Shown: one piece after another, positions 18,082 to 28,417 of the stretch
Layout of the letters: the number at the start of each line of letters is the position of its first letter
How positions within the stretch are numbered: position 1 is the stretch's first letter
Assembly (NCBI GenBank): GCA_947311315.1
Contig: CAMZKN010000060.1
Location: 1-42,121 of the forward strand
Length of the DNA stretch: 42,121 nucleotides
Direction of reading: 5' to 3'
Source of the DNA: an uncultured Desulfobulbaceae bacterium
Lineage (GTDB): Bacteria > Desulfobacterota > Desulfobulbia > Desulfobulbales > Desulfocapsaceae
Notes under the pieces: model-generated
The model's input: the letters and a program-made list of their open reading frames with translations, nothing else
What the model was told of the DNA's origin: nothing
The model's database searches: none
Made by a program: the position numbers and the translations under genes

Positions 18082-19296
18082 TCAACGCCGAAGCAACTGA
18101 AGAAGATCCCGGGAAGGAATACCATCTGCTGTCATCCCTGACTGAACCTGGAATTTTTTAATCGCCCCTCTGGTTCCTTTGCCCAGATAGCCATCGATCT
18201 CACCTTCATAGTGGCCCATTCGCTTAAGGTGTCCCTGTAATTCGATCTTCTCGTCAATTGAGAGCGATCCAGGCGGCCTTGGCCACGATTGCACCAGACC
18301 AGCAAAACCCGATAGTTTGTCGGCCAGCAAACCTACCGCCAAAGCATAGGAGTCCGAATTATTATAACGTTTCAGTACATAAAAATTTTTCATCATAAGA
18401 AAACCTGGGCCCTTCGATCCTGCAAGAATTTTCAACACAGCCTTATCAGAAGGCCTGGGAAACGCCTTACCCCCAGGCCGTTTAAAACCAAGCCGCTGCC
18501 ACTCGCCTAAAGTGTGTGTCTGATCTTTGTATTGATCCTCATTCCCGGGGAGAATGACCTCATACCCCCAGGTATTGCCCGTTTTCCAACCATTTTTATG
18601 CAAAAGATTGGCGGCTGTCGCCAGAGCATCGGGAATGGAGTTCCAGATATCACGACGCCCATTGCCATCCATATCCACACCATAGGCAAGATAACTGGTG
18701 GGAATAAATTGCGTATGACCCATTGCCCCCGCCCATGAACCAAGCAATTGTTCGCGACTGATATCTCCTGATTGCAGTATTTTAAGCGATGCCACAAGCT
18801 GTGTACGGCCAAATTTTTTCCTTTTGGGATCTCCATAGGCCAGTGTTGCCAAAGCTCTGGGAACATAATGCAAACGCTCCGGTCGATTAAAAATGTCCCC
18901 AAAATTTGACTCCATTGACCAGATTGCCAGCAGCACCGATTGCTCAACGCCAAATTTTGCCTCAACTTCAGCCAGGGTCTGGCCATGATACCTGGCCATT
19001 TTCTGCCCTTTACCTATGGATAAAGCATTCACTCTTGCGTCAATATAATCCCATATTTCGGTTGTGAACTCCGGTTGATATTCTGCTTTTTTTAATACAA
19101 TTCTGTCCGGTTCTGTTACCCCTGCAAAGGCCGCCCCATAGGTTGCCTTCTCTATGCCTTTTTCCCGGGCCACGGGATAAAAATCTGCTATCCATTTTTC
19201 AAAACCTGTCTCTGCCAATGCCAAGGATGTACAACTCAACGTTAACATCGATACAAAGAAAAATAGTGCCCATAGATGATTATATTTTCCTACCAC
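18082..19296 (-). CDS. MltB-type lytic murein transglycosylase with peptidoglycan-binding domain
   Basis: About 404 residues from GTG 19296, preferred because AGAGG sits five bases upstream and it gives a standard signal peptide ending SLALA. A longer form from ATG 19332 has no ribosome site. The SLT_2 catalytic domain follows, with the catalytic glutamate in IWSMESNFGD, then GAMGHTQFIPTSYLAYGVD and GRRDIWNSIPDALATAANLL, all MltB hallmarks. The last 60 residues form a PG_binding_1 domain (LKRMGHYEGEIDGYLGKGTR). The enzyme cleaves the glycan strand of peptidoglycan in the periplasm, forming 1,6-anhydro ends. The C-terminal domain is common in this subfamily and absent from E. coli MltB. Confidence 0.92.
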   Translation of the reverse strand: MVGKYNHLWALFFFVSMLTLSCTSLALAETGFEKWIADFYPVAREKGIEKATYGAAFAGVTEPDRIVLKKAEYQPEFTTEIWDYIDARVNALSIGKGQKMARYHGQTLAEVEAKFGVEQSVLLAIWSMESNFGDIFNRPERLHYVPRALATLAYGDPKRKKFGRTQLVASLKILQSGDISREQLLGSWAGAMGHTQFIPTSYLAYGVDMDGNGRRDIWNSIPDALATAANLLHKNGWKTGNTWGYEVILPGNEDQYKDQTHTLGEWQRLGFKRPGGKAFPRPSDKAVLKILAGSKGPGFLMMKNFYVLKRYNNSDSYALAVGLLADKLSGFAGLVQSWPRPPGSLSIDEKIELQGHLKRMGHYEGEIDGYLGKGTRGAIKKFQVQSGMTADGIPSRDLLQLLRR

Positions 19297-19357
19297 AGCG
19301 GCCTCTTTATTTAATTTAATTCCAATACTCATTCTGTTGTATTACTCTTGTCTTCCC

Positions 19358-19816
19358 ATGGAAATACTGCAACCCCTATTAGATACTCCGAGCCAACCCC
19401 TGTTATTCATTCTCAGCTTTCTGGCTGCAACTCTTCTGCCAATTGGCTCAGAGTGGTTACTAATAGTCATGATATTACAGGGATTCAACCCAAAACAGAC
19501 AATATTGACAGCAACATTTGGCAACTATCTCGGGGCGTGCACCAACTATTGTATCGGTATGTGGGGCTCGGAGTTTCTCACCAGAAAACTTCTTAGAATA
19601 GATACAAAAGAACAGGACAGGGCAAAAAACATCTATGAAAAGTATGGCTCCTGGTCCCTTCTCTTTGCCTGGTTACCGGTGGTGGGAGATCCGTTATGCG
19701 TACTTGCCGGCGCATTTAAAGTACATTTTTTCAGGTTTTCCCTGCTGGTTTTTATTGGCAAATTTCTTCGATATGCTATTCTAGCCTTTTTTGTCCTCCA
19801 GGGAAAAGGGTATTGA
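19358..19816 (+). CDS. YqaA-family small membrane protein
   Basis: 152 residues from ATG 19358; a TTG at 19337 would add seven residues, and neither has a clear ribosome site. It contains four or so membrane segments and the GSEWLLIVMI, FGNYLGACTNYCIGMWG and KYGSWSLLFAWLPVVGDPLC segments typical of the YqaA branch of the DedA/SNARE-associated superfamily. Better known DedA relatives are lipid flippases or proton-dependent membrane proteins; YqaA itself is uncharacterised. It is divergent from the MltB gene over about 60 bases and six bases upstream of the YkgJ gene, so they probably form a two-gene operon. Confidence 0.82.
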   Translation: MEILQPLLDTPSQPLLFILSFLAATLLPIGSEWLLIVMILQGFNPKQTILTATFGNYLGACTNYCIGMWGSEFLTRKLLRIDTKEQDRAKNIYEKYGSWSLLFAWLPVVGDPLCVLAGAFKVHFFRFSLLVFIGKFLRYAILAFFVLQGKGY

Positions 19817-19822
19817 AAATCA

Positions 19823-20536
19823 ATGAAGACATCACTCCTGCACGTACTTTACAACTCTTTTGAAAAATGGAGCAGTAACCTGACCACTTCCTGTAAAAAG
19901 GGGTGCTCCTTCTGTTGTACACAAAATGTAACTATAACCGCTGTTGAGGGCGAGGAAATACTTAGGTATGCCAGAGAACAGGGTAAATCCAGCTGGATTG
20001 CCGAAAAATTAGGCCTGCCTAGAACCTGCACACCACCAAAAATGACCACCAACGATTTTGCCAAAGCCTGCCTGGCCGGCAAAGACGTTGCCCCCGAGAC
20101 ACATCACGATATGACCCCTTGTCCTTTTTTAGAGGAAAATATCTGCATGATCTATCCGGTGCGCCCTTTTGGTTGCAGATTTTTTGTCTCAACCCTTCAG
20201 TGCTCCGCAAGCAGGCCAGCACAAATGAGTGATGCCTATTTTGAAGCGTCCATGGCAATCAATCAACTTATTGAACACCTGGGGCAAAAAGAATACTGGG
20301 GTAATATGCTCGACGTACTCCCCGCGCTCTGCGATATCAGCGAATTCAAAGACATTGCCACATCTCTAGACATTACCCTCAGCAGGCAGGCACGCATGAG
20401 AACCCTTACCGCAAAGCCATTGCCAGGTTTTCTGCTCAGTGAACAGGATGGCCCGGCAGTGACATCACTTCTGGAAACGATCTTTGACACCAGAATTGAT
20501 AATATGCGAATTGAGGATATTCTCAACGGAAAATAA
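19823..20536 (+). CDS. YkgJ-family cysteine-cluster protein
   Basis: 237 residues. The CKKGCSFCC cluster near residues 24-32, followed later by CPFLEENICMIYPVRPFGCR, is the conserved zinc/iron-binding pattern of the YkgJ (CxxCxxCC) family. These cytosolic proteins bind Zn or Fe; some members work beside methyltransferases or oxidases, but no general function is known. The C-terminal half is less conserved. It follows the YqaA gene by six bases and is convergent with msrAB (also six bases), leaving almost no room for a separate terminator. Confidence 0.85.
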   Translation: MKTSLLHVLYNSFEKWSSNLTTSCKKGCSFCCTQNVTITAVEGEEILRYAREQGKSSWIAEKLGLPRTCTPPKMTTNDFAKACLAGKDVAPETHHDMTPCPFLEENICMIYPVRPFGCRFFVSTLQCSASRPAQMSDAYFEASMAINQLIEHLGQKEYWGNMLDVLPALCDISEFKDIATSLDITLSRQARMRTLTAKPLPGFLLSEQDGPAVTSLLETIFDTRIDNMRIEDILNGK

Positions 20537-20542
20537 GCTTTT

Positions 20543-21598
20543 TTAAAACAGAGATAAAAACTCTCCATATCCTTCCTTTTCAAGATCCTCCACCGGGATA
20601 AATCGAAGTGCAGCAGAATTCATGCAATAACGCAATCCGGTTGGCTCCGGGCCGTCGTCAAAAAGATGGCCGAGATGGGAATCACCGTCTGCACTGCGTA
20701 TTTCCGTCCGTGTCATAAAAAATTTCACATCCTTTTTTTCAACTATATTTTTCTGAACCAGAGGTCTTGAAAAACTTGGCCATCCCGTGCCCGATTTATA
20801 TTTGTCGAGTGAACTGAATAGTGGCTCACCGGAAACAACATCGACATAGATACCTTTTCTTTTATTGTCCCAATATTCATTTTTAAAAGCCGGTTCGGTT
20901 CCATCTTTTTGCGTTACTTCATACTGCAATGCAGTCAATTTTGAGCGAAGCTCCTTTTCCGACGGCTTAGAACTGTCTTTCAACTTTGGCCTGTTTTTCC
21001 AGGTTTTCTCAAGAAAAGGCGCCCGGCCTGAACCGACTTTATACGCCTCATAATGAGCCACATTTTTGAGATAGTAATCCTGATGATATTCCTCTGCCGG
21101 ATAAAACGGTTTTGCCGGTAAAATAGCCGTGACAATCGGTTTACTGAAGACACCTGCACGGCCAAGTGCTTCTTTTGATTTCTCTGCCGTCGCTTTTTCA
21201 TCTAAATTATTGTAGAAAATAGCCGTTTTATAATGATTCCCACGATCGGCAAACTGCCCTCCCGCATCGGTGGGATCCATATATCGCCAGAAGGTATCAA
21301 GTAATTCTTTAAAGGAGATTTTTGCAGGATCATACGTGACCTGAACAGATTCAATATGCCCGGTCATTCCATGGGAAACCTGCTTGTATGTCGGATTTTT
21401 TTCTTCACCTCCAGAATACCCTGCAACCACATCAAGCACACCTTCCAACTGCTCAAACGGTGGTTCCATACACCAGAAGCATCCACCTCCCAAAACCACT
21501 GTCCTCGATTCCACCACCTCCGGCACCACTTGTACTTCATCTGCAAACACTGTCTGAGTCAACAAAACAATGGTTGCCAGAACTATTATATACTGCAT
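20543..21598 (-). CDS. msrAB: Exported bifunctional methionine sulfoxide reductase MsrA-MsrB
   Basis: 351 residues from ATG 21598, supported by AGGAGGG just upstream; a longer frame to 21730 lacks a site. A signal peptide (QTVFA|DE) sends it to the periplasm. The MsrA domain comes first, with catalytic [12 protein letters not shown] near residue 38 and [12 protein letters not shown]. MsrB comes second, with [18 protein letters not shown] and the catalytic cysteine in [11 protein letters not shown]. Both CxxC zinc pairs of classical MsrB are lost (YVDVVSGEP and [10 protein letters not shown]), so this is the zinc-free type. Together the domains reduce both stereoisomers of methionine sulfoxide in exported proteins. 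The electron donor is unknown here, since no DsbD-like domain is attached. Confidence 0.94.
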   Translation of the reverse strand: MQYIIVLATIVLLTQTVFADEVQVVPEVVESRTVVLGGGCFWCMEPPFEQLEGVLDVVAGYSGGEEKNPTYKQVSHGMTGHIESVQVTYDPAKISFKELLDTFWRYMDPTDAGGQFADRGNHYKTAIFYNNLDEKATAEKSKEALGRAGVFSKPIVTAILPAKPFYPAEEYHQDYYLKNVAHYEAYKVGSGRAPFLEKTWKNRPKLKDSSKPSEKELRSKLTALQYEVTQKDGTEPAFKNEYWDNKRKGIYVDVVSGEPLFSSLDKYKSGTGWPSFSRPLVQKNIVEKKDVKFFMTRTEIRSADGDSHLGHLFDDGPEPTGLRYCMNSAALRFIPVEDLEKEGYGEFLSLF

Positions 21599-21659
21599 AT
21601 TCCCTCCTGTAATGCAACTATTCAGCACACGATAAAAACTATCGTAGTAGCTAGGAATA

Positions 21660-21782
21660 TAACTGTTCAGCAGTGCCTTGCATGTCCATAAGCGCCCCGG
21701 CCAGCAGATAAGCGTTAGACTTCGATACACCTGTATGCTGGTCGTGGTGATCGTGGGCAGGTGAGGTGCTGCTGAACAGTTA
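21660..21782. repeat. Inverted-repeat element, 123 bases, REP/MITE-like
   Basis: Bounded by a perfect 14-base inverted repeat: TAACTGTTCAGCAG (21660-21673) and CTGCTGAACAGTTA (21769-21782). Inside lies a second imperfect stem (GCCAGCA near 21701 and TGCTGGT near 21736). The right end TGAACAGTTAC differs by one base from TGAGCAGTTAC, the right end of the palindrome at 42003-42110. A near-copy of the left arm, AACTATTCAGCA, lies at 21616-21627. It looks like a non-coding mobile or REP-type repeat; no transposase is present. Confidence 0.6.
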
Positions 21783-21846
21783 CCCTGTAATTAATGTGAA
21801 ATTGTACATACACACCATAGGCATTGGAAGTCACACTATCAAGACG

Positions 21847-23636
<1,790 letters not shown>

Positions 23637-23639
23637 ACA

Positions 23640-24476
23640 ATGGACGATTTTTCTGTACCGATAGAGGCACCGAACGGTTCTCCAATTCACGTGGGCCCGG
23701 GTCGGCCCCTGCTGCTTATCGGCGGCCCCTGCGCACTGGAATCGGAGGAACTTGCAAGAACAGTTGCCGGAACCATGCAGGAAATATGCGCCCGGCTTGG
23801 TATTACCTACGTATTCAAGGCTTCTTTTGATAAAGCAAATCGCACTTCTCTTGATTCCTTTCGCGGCCCAGGATTAAAAGATGGACTTGCCACACTTGCA
23901 AAAATCCGGGAGGAAATGCAGGTTCCGGTGATCTCCGATATCCATGATATCACCCAGGTAACAGACGCCGCTGAGGTGCTGGACATCATTCAAATACCAG
24001 CATTTCTCTGCAGGCAGACAGACCTGCTCACCGCTGCGGCTCAGACGGGCAAACCCGTTAATGTAAAAAAAGGACAGTTTGTTTCACCCTGGGATATGGA
24101 AAACGCTGTGGGCAAGATTAGAGGTGCGGGTGGTAAGAAGGTTATGCTCGTTGAACGGGGTGCCTGCTTCGGCTACAACAATCTGGTTGTTGATATGCGA
24201 TCCCTGCCGGTTATGCGCTCTTTTGGCTGTCCGGTCATCTTTGACGCCACTCACTCGGTGCAGCTGCCTGGTGGTTCCGGAGGTTCTTCCAGTGGCCAGA
24301 GGGAATTTATTGCTCCCCTGACCAGAGCTGCAATCGCAGCAGGAATTGACGGACTTTTTATGGAAATTCACCCCAAACCTGAAGAAGCACTCTGTGACGG
24401 CCCGAACTCCATGCCCCTTGACGAGGTGGAAGAACTCCTCGTATCTCTAGTCAAAATTCGTGAAGCAACACTATAA
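23640..24476 (+). CDS. kdsA: 3-deoxy-D-manno-octulosonate 8-phosphate synthase
   Basis: 278 residues, starting three bases after pyrG with AAGGTG upstream. The enzyme condenses phosphoenolpyruvate with arabinose 5-phosphate to KDO 8-phosphate, the first committed step to the KDO of lipopolysaccharide. Conserved segments are IGGPCALES, YVFKASFDKANRTS, VNVKKGQFVSPWDM and VIFDATHSVQLPGG. The cysteine in GGPCALES is the metal ligand of the metal-dependent class (E. coli has Asn there), so this should be a metal-dependent KdsA. Coexpression with pyrG, kdsC and lptC is indicated by the tight spacing. Confidence 0.97.
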   Translation: MDDFSVPIEAPNGSPIHVGPGRPLLLIGGPCALESEELARTVAGTMQEICARLGITYVFKASFDKANRTSLDSFRGPGLKDGLATLAKIREEMQVPVISDIHDITQVTDAAEVLDIIQIPAFLCRQTDLLTAAAQTGKPVNVKKGQFVSPWDMENAVGKIRGAGGKKVMLVERGACFGYNNLVVDMRSLPVMRSFGCPVIFDATHSVQLPGGSGGSSSGQREFIAPLTRAAIAAGIDGLFMEIHPKPEEALCDGPNSMPLDEVEELLVSLVKIREATL

Positions 24477-24478
24477 CC

Positions 24479-25117
24479 ATGACTGATCACTGCTCTTCAT
24501 CTGGTAATGGTTACCCCTCTGACTGTGAGATTCTTGCAGGATATCGCGCGAAAGCAAGAGAGCGAGACGAAATGAAAAATGATCCATACCGACTCCGGGC
24601 AATGGCAAAGGCCAAAGAGATACAACTGCTGCTGCTTGATGTCGATGGTGTCTTAACTGACGGCAACCTTCTCTACACCGGCGCACACGAAGAAGGAAAA
24701 TCGTTTAATACCCAGGACGGCTTTGGTATTCGCCTTCTGCATGAAGCTGGTGTTGATACCGGCATTATTACCGCCAGAAAATCTGAAGTCGTTGCCAGAC
24801 GGGCAACTGAGCTCAAAATGCGCTACATCTACCAGGGAGCACCAAACAAAAACGATGCTTTCAAGGAAATTCTTCAAAGTTCCGGTTTAAAACCATTTGA
24901 AATTGCCTATATGGGAGATGACTGGCTGGATCTTGTGCTCCTGCAGCAAGTTGGCTTTTCCATCACTCCCGCCAATGGCGTCAAAGAAGTACAGGAAATC
25001 GTTCATTTTATTACCAGGCGATCCGGTGGAGCCGGCGCAGTTCGGGATGGTTGTGATCTCATCCTCGAGGCAAAAAATCAGACAGAAATCCTGCTGCAAA
25101 AATATAAAAACAGATGA
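24479..25117 (+). CDS. kdsC: 3-deoxy-D-manno-octulosonate 8-phosphate phosphatase
   Basis: 212 residues if started at ATG 24479, two bases after kdsA. An internal ATG at 24572 (MKNDPYRLRAMAKAKEIQLL) would give 181 residues, close to the usual KdsC length of about 188; neither has a strong ribosome site. The HAD-superfamily nucleophile motif LLLLDVDGVLTDG is followed by ITARKSEVVARRATEL, the conserved lysine in GAPNKNDAF, and the GDDWLDL loop. It removes phosphate from KDO 8-phosphate. GDDxxDL is the common form of the acidic motif in this family. The stop overlaps the lptC start by four bases (ATGA). Confidence 0.93.
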   Translation: MTDHCSSSGNGYPSDCEILAGYRAKARERDEMKNDPYRLRAMAKAKEIQLLLLDVDGVLTDGNLLYTGAHEEGKSFNTQDGFGIRLLHEAGVDTGIITARKSEVVARRATELKMRYIYQGAPNKNDAFKEILQSSGLKPFEIAYMGDDWLDLVLLQQVGFSITPANGVKEVQEIVHFITRRSGGAGAVRDGCDLILEAKNQTEILLQKYKNR

Positions 25118-25692
25118 AAATCCATCGAAATACAATCTGGCTTCTTCCTCTGCTTATAGTTGTGACTTTCCCAATCTGGTCAATCCCGGCCGGTGACTTC
25201 CTTGCCCCCAGGGGGGGCTTTGACAAAAAGCTGAAAAACAGTACAATTGATGTCAACAAATTCAGCATGGAAACCGTCAAAATACTGCAAAATCAGAATG
25301 GCAGAAAAACTGCCACTATTCGTGCGGACAGAGCACGCACCGGAAAATCTCTCACCGTCTATTTCATGGAAAATGTCGATGCAGATATCTATGATAATGA
25401 AAACAATATTACAAAAATAATTGCCAAAGAAGGACAATTTGATACTTTCAGTGAAATACTTACTCTGATCGATGACGTAGTCGTAAACAAACTCAAGGAC
25501 AAACAGGTGCTCTACACCGACCTATTGCATTATAACAGCAAACAACGTACGGTCAATTGCCCTGAAAAAACAAAGATGGTCAGTGAAGATGTCACAATTG
25601 ACGGCGGCAGCTTCGACTACGACATCAATCTTGGCAGCTACGTAGTCGACAAGGGTGTCACATGTATTATCAACGGTTTTACCAAACCGTGA
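25114..25692 (+). CDS. lptC: LptC-like LPS export protein
   Basis: 192 residues, the family length. One N-terminal membrane segment (about 7-27) precedes a periplasmic beta-jellyroll region with the KFSMETVKI, IRADRARTGK and AKEGQFDTFSEILTLIDDVV patterns of LptC/YrbK. LptC links the inner-membrane LptBFG extractor to periplasmic LptA. The gene overlaps kdsC by four bases. In many relatives lptA and lptB follow directly; here the next genes are a solute-binding protein and an MltF-like enzyme, so the LPS export cluster is broken after lptC. Confidence 0.87.
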   Translation: MKIHRNTIWLLPLLIVVTFPIWSIPAGDFLAPRGGFDKKLKNSTIDVNKFSMETVKILQNQNGRKTATIRADRARTGKSLTVYFMENVDADIYDNENNITKIIAKEGQFDTFSEILTLIDDVVVNKLKDKQVLYTDLLHYNSKQRTVNCPEKTKMVSEDVTIDGGSFDYDINLGSYVVDKGVTCIINGFTKP

Positions 25693-25721
25693 CAACCTCT
25701 TAATCCTACTCTGGTGAAACA

Positions 25722-26504
25722 ATGAAACGAGTTCTTCTCCTTGGTCTGATACTCCTTTTCACATTTGGTTGTAGTCAGACGACAGTCCAGACAGATTCCC
25801 AAATGGCCTCTTCTCCTTCTACGCTCCGGGTGGGAATATCAACAAACTCCCCCCCCATTGCATACAAAGAAAATGGTAAAATCAAAGGGCTAGAAGTGGA
25901 TTTTGCCAAAGGGCTGGCTCTTTTTACAGGACGCACGCTGAAAATAGTTCAAATCAGGTGGGACGATCAGATTCCATCCCTTATCAGCGGTAAAACTGAT
26001 ATTATCATGTCTGGAATGAGTATAACAGATTCCCGCAAGTACCGTATCGCCTTCAGCAACCCGTATATGCTCTCAGGGCAGATCGCTCTTATCCGTCTGA
26101 CCGATAGGAACACATTTCAATCGGGAGCCACTGATCTGCTGAACTCCAGCCTGAAAATCGGAACCATTAAAGGTACAACAGGGGATCTTTTTATCCAAAA
26201 AATCCGAGCAAATGGTAAAAGAATTCAATTTAATACGTCGGCGAAAGCTGTAAAAAAACTACTCAGTCGTGACCTCGATGCATTTATTTATGATTTACCG
26301 GGCAACCTCTATCTTGCATCACAGTATGAAAGCAAAGGACTTGCCCCGGTTCTTATTCCGATGACAAAAGAGTACCTTGCCTGGGGCGTTCGAAAAGATG
26401 ACACCGAACTCCTCAACAGTACCAACCAATATCTGGATTCCCTCAAGCATGAGGGAACACTACTCAAAACGATTCAGCACTGGGTGCCGTATTATAAACC
26501 GTAG
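25722..26504 (+). CDS. Family 3 periplasmic solute-binding lipoprotein
   Basis: 260 residues. The N-terminal LLLLFTFGCSQT-like stretch is a signal peptide with a lipobox-type cysteine near residue 17. The rest is an SBP_bac_3 domain: LRVGISTNSPPIAYKENGKIKG at the start, VDFAKGLALFTG, KTDIIMSGMSITDSRKYRI, and GTIKGTTGDLFIQ. Such proteins bind amino acids or similar small molecules, but no ABC permease or ATPase is nearby. It may instead be a stand-alone sensor or act with the SBP-containing transglycosylase encoded 40 bases downstream. Ligand unknown. Confidence 0.87.
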   Translation: MKRVLLLGLILLFTFGCSQTTVQTDSQMASSPSTLRVGISTNSPPIAYKENGKIKGLEVDFAKGLALFTGRTLKIVQIRWDDQIPSLISGKTDIIMSGMSITDSRKYRIAFSNPYMLSGQIALIRLTDRNTFQSGATDLLNSSLKIGTIKGTTGDLFIQKIRANGKRIQFNTSAKAVKKLLSRDLDAFIYDLPGNLYLASQYESKGLAPVLIPMTKEYLAWGVRKDDTELLNSTNQYLDSLKHEGTLLKTIQHWVPYYKP

Positions 26505-26544
26505 CCCACTCTTCTTTTTTACAACACTATGGTGTATTACAATC

Positions 26545-28005
26545 ATGCTTACAAACATCGTAAAAAAATTACATATTCTTCTACTTCCTGTCTTCTGTTT
26601 TGCTTTTCTAACAATGGTCTCACCTTCCTTTGGTGCCTTCAAAAACACAGTAACCAAAGAAAATCTCCTGGAGGTGAATACGAGTTTCACCGGTGATTTC
26701 GATGAAATGGTGAAAGAGCGAATTATTCGAGTGTTAATACCCTACAACAGGGCTTTCTTTTTTTTCGATGGTGCACAACCAAAAGGAATTGCTTACGAAA
26801 GCGCCGAACTTTTTGAAAAGTTCATTAACAAAAAATTAAAAAATAAAACTCTGAAAGTGAGGGTTCTGGTCATTCCAGCACCTCGTGAAAAATTATTCTC
26901 GTGGCTGAAGAACGGTACTGGCGATATTGCTATCGGGAACCTCACCATAACCGATAACCGAAGAAAAATTGTTGATTTCAGTACTCCATTTGGCACAAAT
27001 GTCAACGAAATCCTCGTCACCCACAAACCTCTACCTGAAATAACCAAACTTTTTGACCTTTCCGGAATGGAAATTCATGTGCGAAAATCCAGCAGCTACT
27101 ATGAAAGCCTGCAAAACCTCAATCTGGTTCTTTCTTCCATAAACAAAAAACCTGTGAAAATAGTAGTCGCAAATGAACAGCTGGAAGACTCAGATCTTCT
27201 TGAAATGATGAATGCCGGCCTTATCCCGGCCATCATCATTGATAGCCATAAAGGTACACTCTGGGCCAAAGTCTTCAAAAACATACATCTGCACCCGAAA
27301 ATCCAGGTACACAGTGGGGGAAAAATAGCCTGGGCTTTTCGTAAAAACAGCCCGAAGCTAAAAGCTATAATCGATGCTTATGCCAAAACCCATAAAGCCG
27401 GAACCCTTACGGGTAACGTAATCATCAACCGCTATCTGAAAAACACAAAATACATCACGGACTCAGCCCACGGCAAAGAGATCAAACGATTCAAAAAAAT
27501 GGTCGAGTTTTTTAAGACCTACGGCAACAAATATGAATTTGATTATCTTATGCTCGCAGCACTGGCCTATCAGGAATCCCGCCTTGACCAGAATCTGAAA
27601 AGCTCAGTCGGAGCCATTGGCGTCATGCAGATCCTGCCGACAACAGCTAAAGATAAAAATATCGGAATACCTGATATTGAGAAACTGGAACCAAATATTC
27701 ATGCAGGGACAAAATATCTGCATTTTATGGCCAATAGATACTTCTCAAAGGAAAGCGGCCTCGATGAACTCAACAGAGCTTTTTTCACTTTTGCCGCTTA
27801 TAACGCAGGCCCCGCAAAAGTCGCGAAATTACGACGTGAAGCAAAAAAAATGGGCCTTGACCCCAATGTCTGGTTCAATAACGTGGAAGTGGTGGCAGCC
27901 AAGCGAATAGGTAGGGAAACAGTCCAGTACGTCAGCAATATACTAAAATATTACGTCGCCTATAAAATGCTTTCCGAAAAACTTGACCAGCCCACAAAGA
28001 AATAA
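26545..28005 (+). CDS. mltF: MltF-like lytic transglycosylase (SBP_bac_3 plus SLT)
   Basis: 486 residues from ATG 26545, which begins a good signal peptide ending around SPSFGA; the longer frame from 26377 overlaps the previous gene. An SBP_bac_3 domain (about residues 50-290: IRVLIPYNRAFFFF, GTGDIAIGNLTITDNRRKIV) precedes an SLT domain (about 335-475) with the catalytic glutamate in LAYQESRLDQ, then SSVGAIGVMQILPTTA and AAYNAGPAKVAKLR. This two-domain plan is that of MltF, which cleaves peptidoglycan and is allosterically regulated by muropeptides through the first domain. The C-terminal YVSNILKYYVAYKM closes the fold. The upstream neighbour carries the same binding domain, which may reflect duplication. 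Confidence 0.92.
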   Translation: MLTNIVKKLHILLLPVFCFAFLTMVSPSFGAFKNTVTKENLLEVNTSFTGDFDEMVKERIIRVLIPYNRAFFFFDGAQPKGIAYESAELFEKFINKKLKNKTLKVRVLVIPAPREKLFSWLKNGTGDIAIGNLTITDNRRKIVDFSTPFGTNVNEILVTHKPLPEITKLFDLSGMEIHVRKSSSYYESLQNLNLVLSSINKKPVKIVVANEQLEDSDLLEMMNAGLIPAIIIDSHKGTLWAKVFKNIHLHPKIQVHSGGKIAWAFRKNSPKLKAIIDAYAKTHKAGTLTGNVIINRYLKNTKYITDSAHGKEIKRFKKMVEFFKTYGNKYEFDYLMLAALAYQESRLDQNLKSSVGAIGVMQILPTTAKDKNIGIPDIEKLEPNIHAGTKYLHFMANRYFSKESGLDELNRAFFTFAAYNAGPAKVAKLRREAKKMGLDPNVWFNNVEVVAAKRIGRETVQYVSNILKYYVAYKMLSEKLDQPTKK

Positions 28006-28417
28006 AATACACCCGGATATAAACAAGGTTTTAAAGTTGTGATTCAACGGGTAGTCGTGGCAAAAGTCATACACTCGTTCGACCCCAATCTCGGTATAAT
28101 TCAGCCCCCGCACGAAGCAACGATTTACGATATTCTGTATGTCCCCCAAAGATCCCATGACATCGCTTAAAATCGAGACTGGATTTGCACGGGTTGAATC
28201 AGTTATCTTTTTTGCTGGATCGGGAAAAACTGCCGTCTCAAAAGATACTGTCCAATCAGTATCTTCAGAGACGATTTAAATACCCATCATCTCAGTTTGA
28301 CATTATTTATCTTTTGGTGATAGGATTCATACACGGGTGATCGAACCATAATCAGAACGATCATGATTTCCATCTTTTGCATTATTTGCGAAACAACTTT
28401 AACGAAGGAGCCCCTTT
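28006..28417. other. Intergenic region upstream of the Cache gene
   Basis: About 410 bases without a convincing gene. A 71-codon leftward frame and a 40-codon rightward frame (28157-28279) cover parts of it, but neither has a ribosome site or recognisable content. A long hairpin lies at 28234-28273. The last 25 bases carry the strong GAAGGAG ribosome site of the Cache gene. Confidence 0.5.
28234..28273. repeat. 40-base imperfect palindrome
   Basis: CGTCTC (28234-28239) and GAGACG (28268-28273) form an outer six-base stem. AGATACTG (28243-28250) and CAGTATCT (28257-28264) form an inner eight-base stem, separated from the outer one by three bases on each side. The six-base apex loop is TCCAAT. 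No T-run follows, so it is not a standard terminator. It could be an operator or a transposon-end remnant, about 145 bases before the Cache start. Confidence 0.5.

Noticed and set aside
28006-28158. 71-codon leftward frame downstream of the MltF-like gene
   Set aside because: It overlaps the MltF 3' end, has no ribosome site and no family resemblance.
28157-28279. 40-codon rightward frame containing GSGKT
   Set aside because: The P-loop-like string is too short a context for an NTPase; no ribosome site, and the frame is interrupted by the palindrome.
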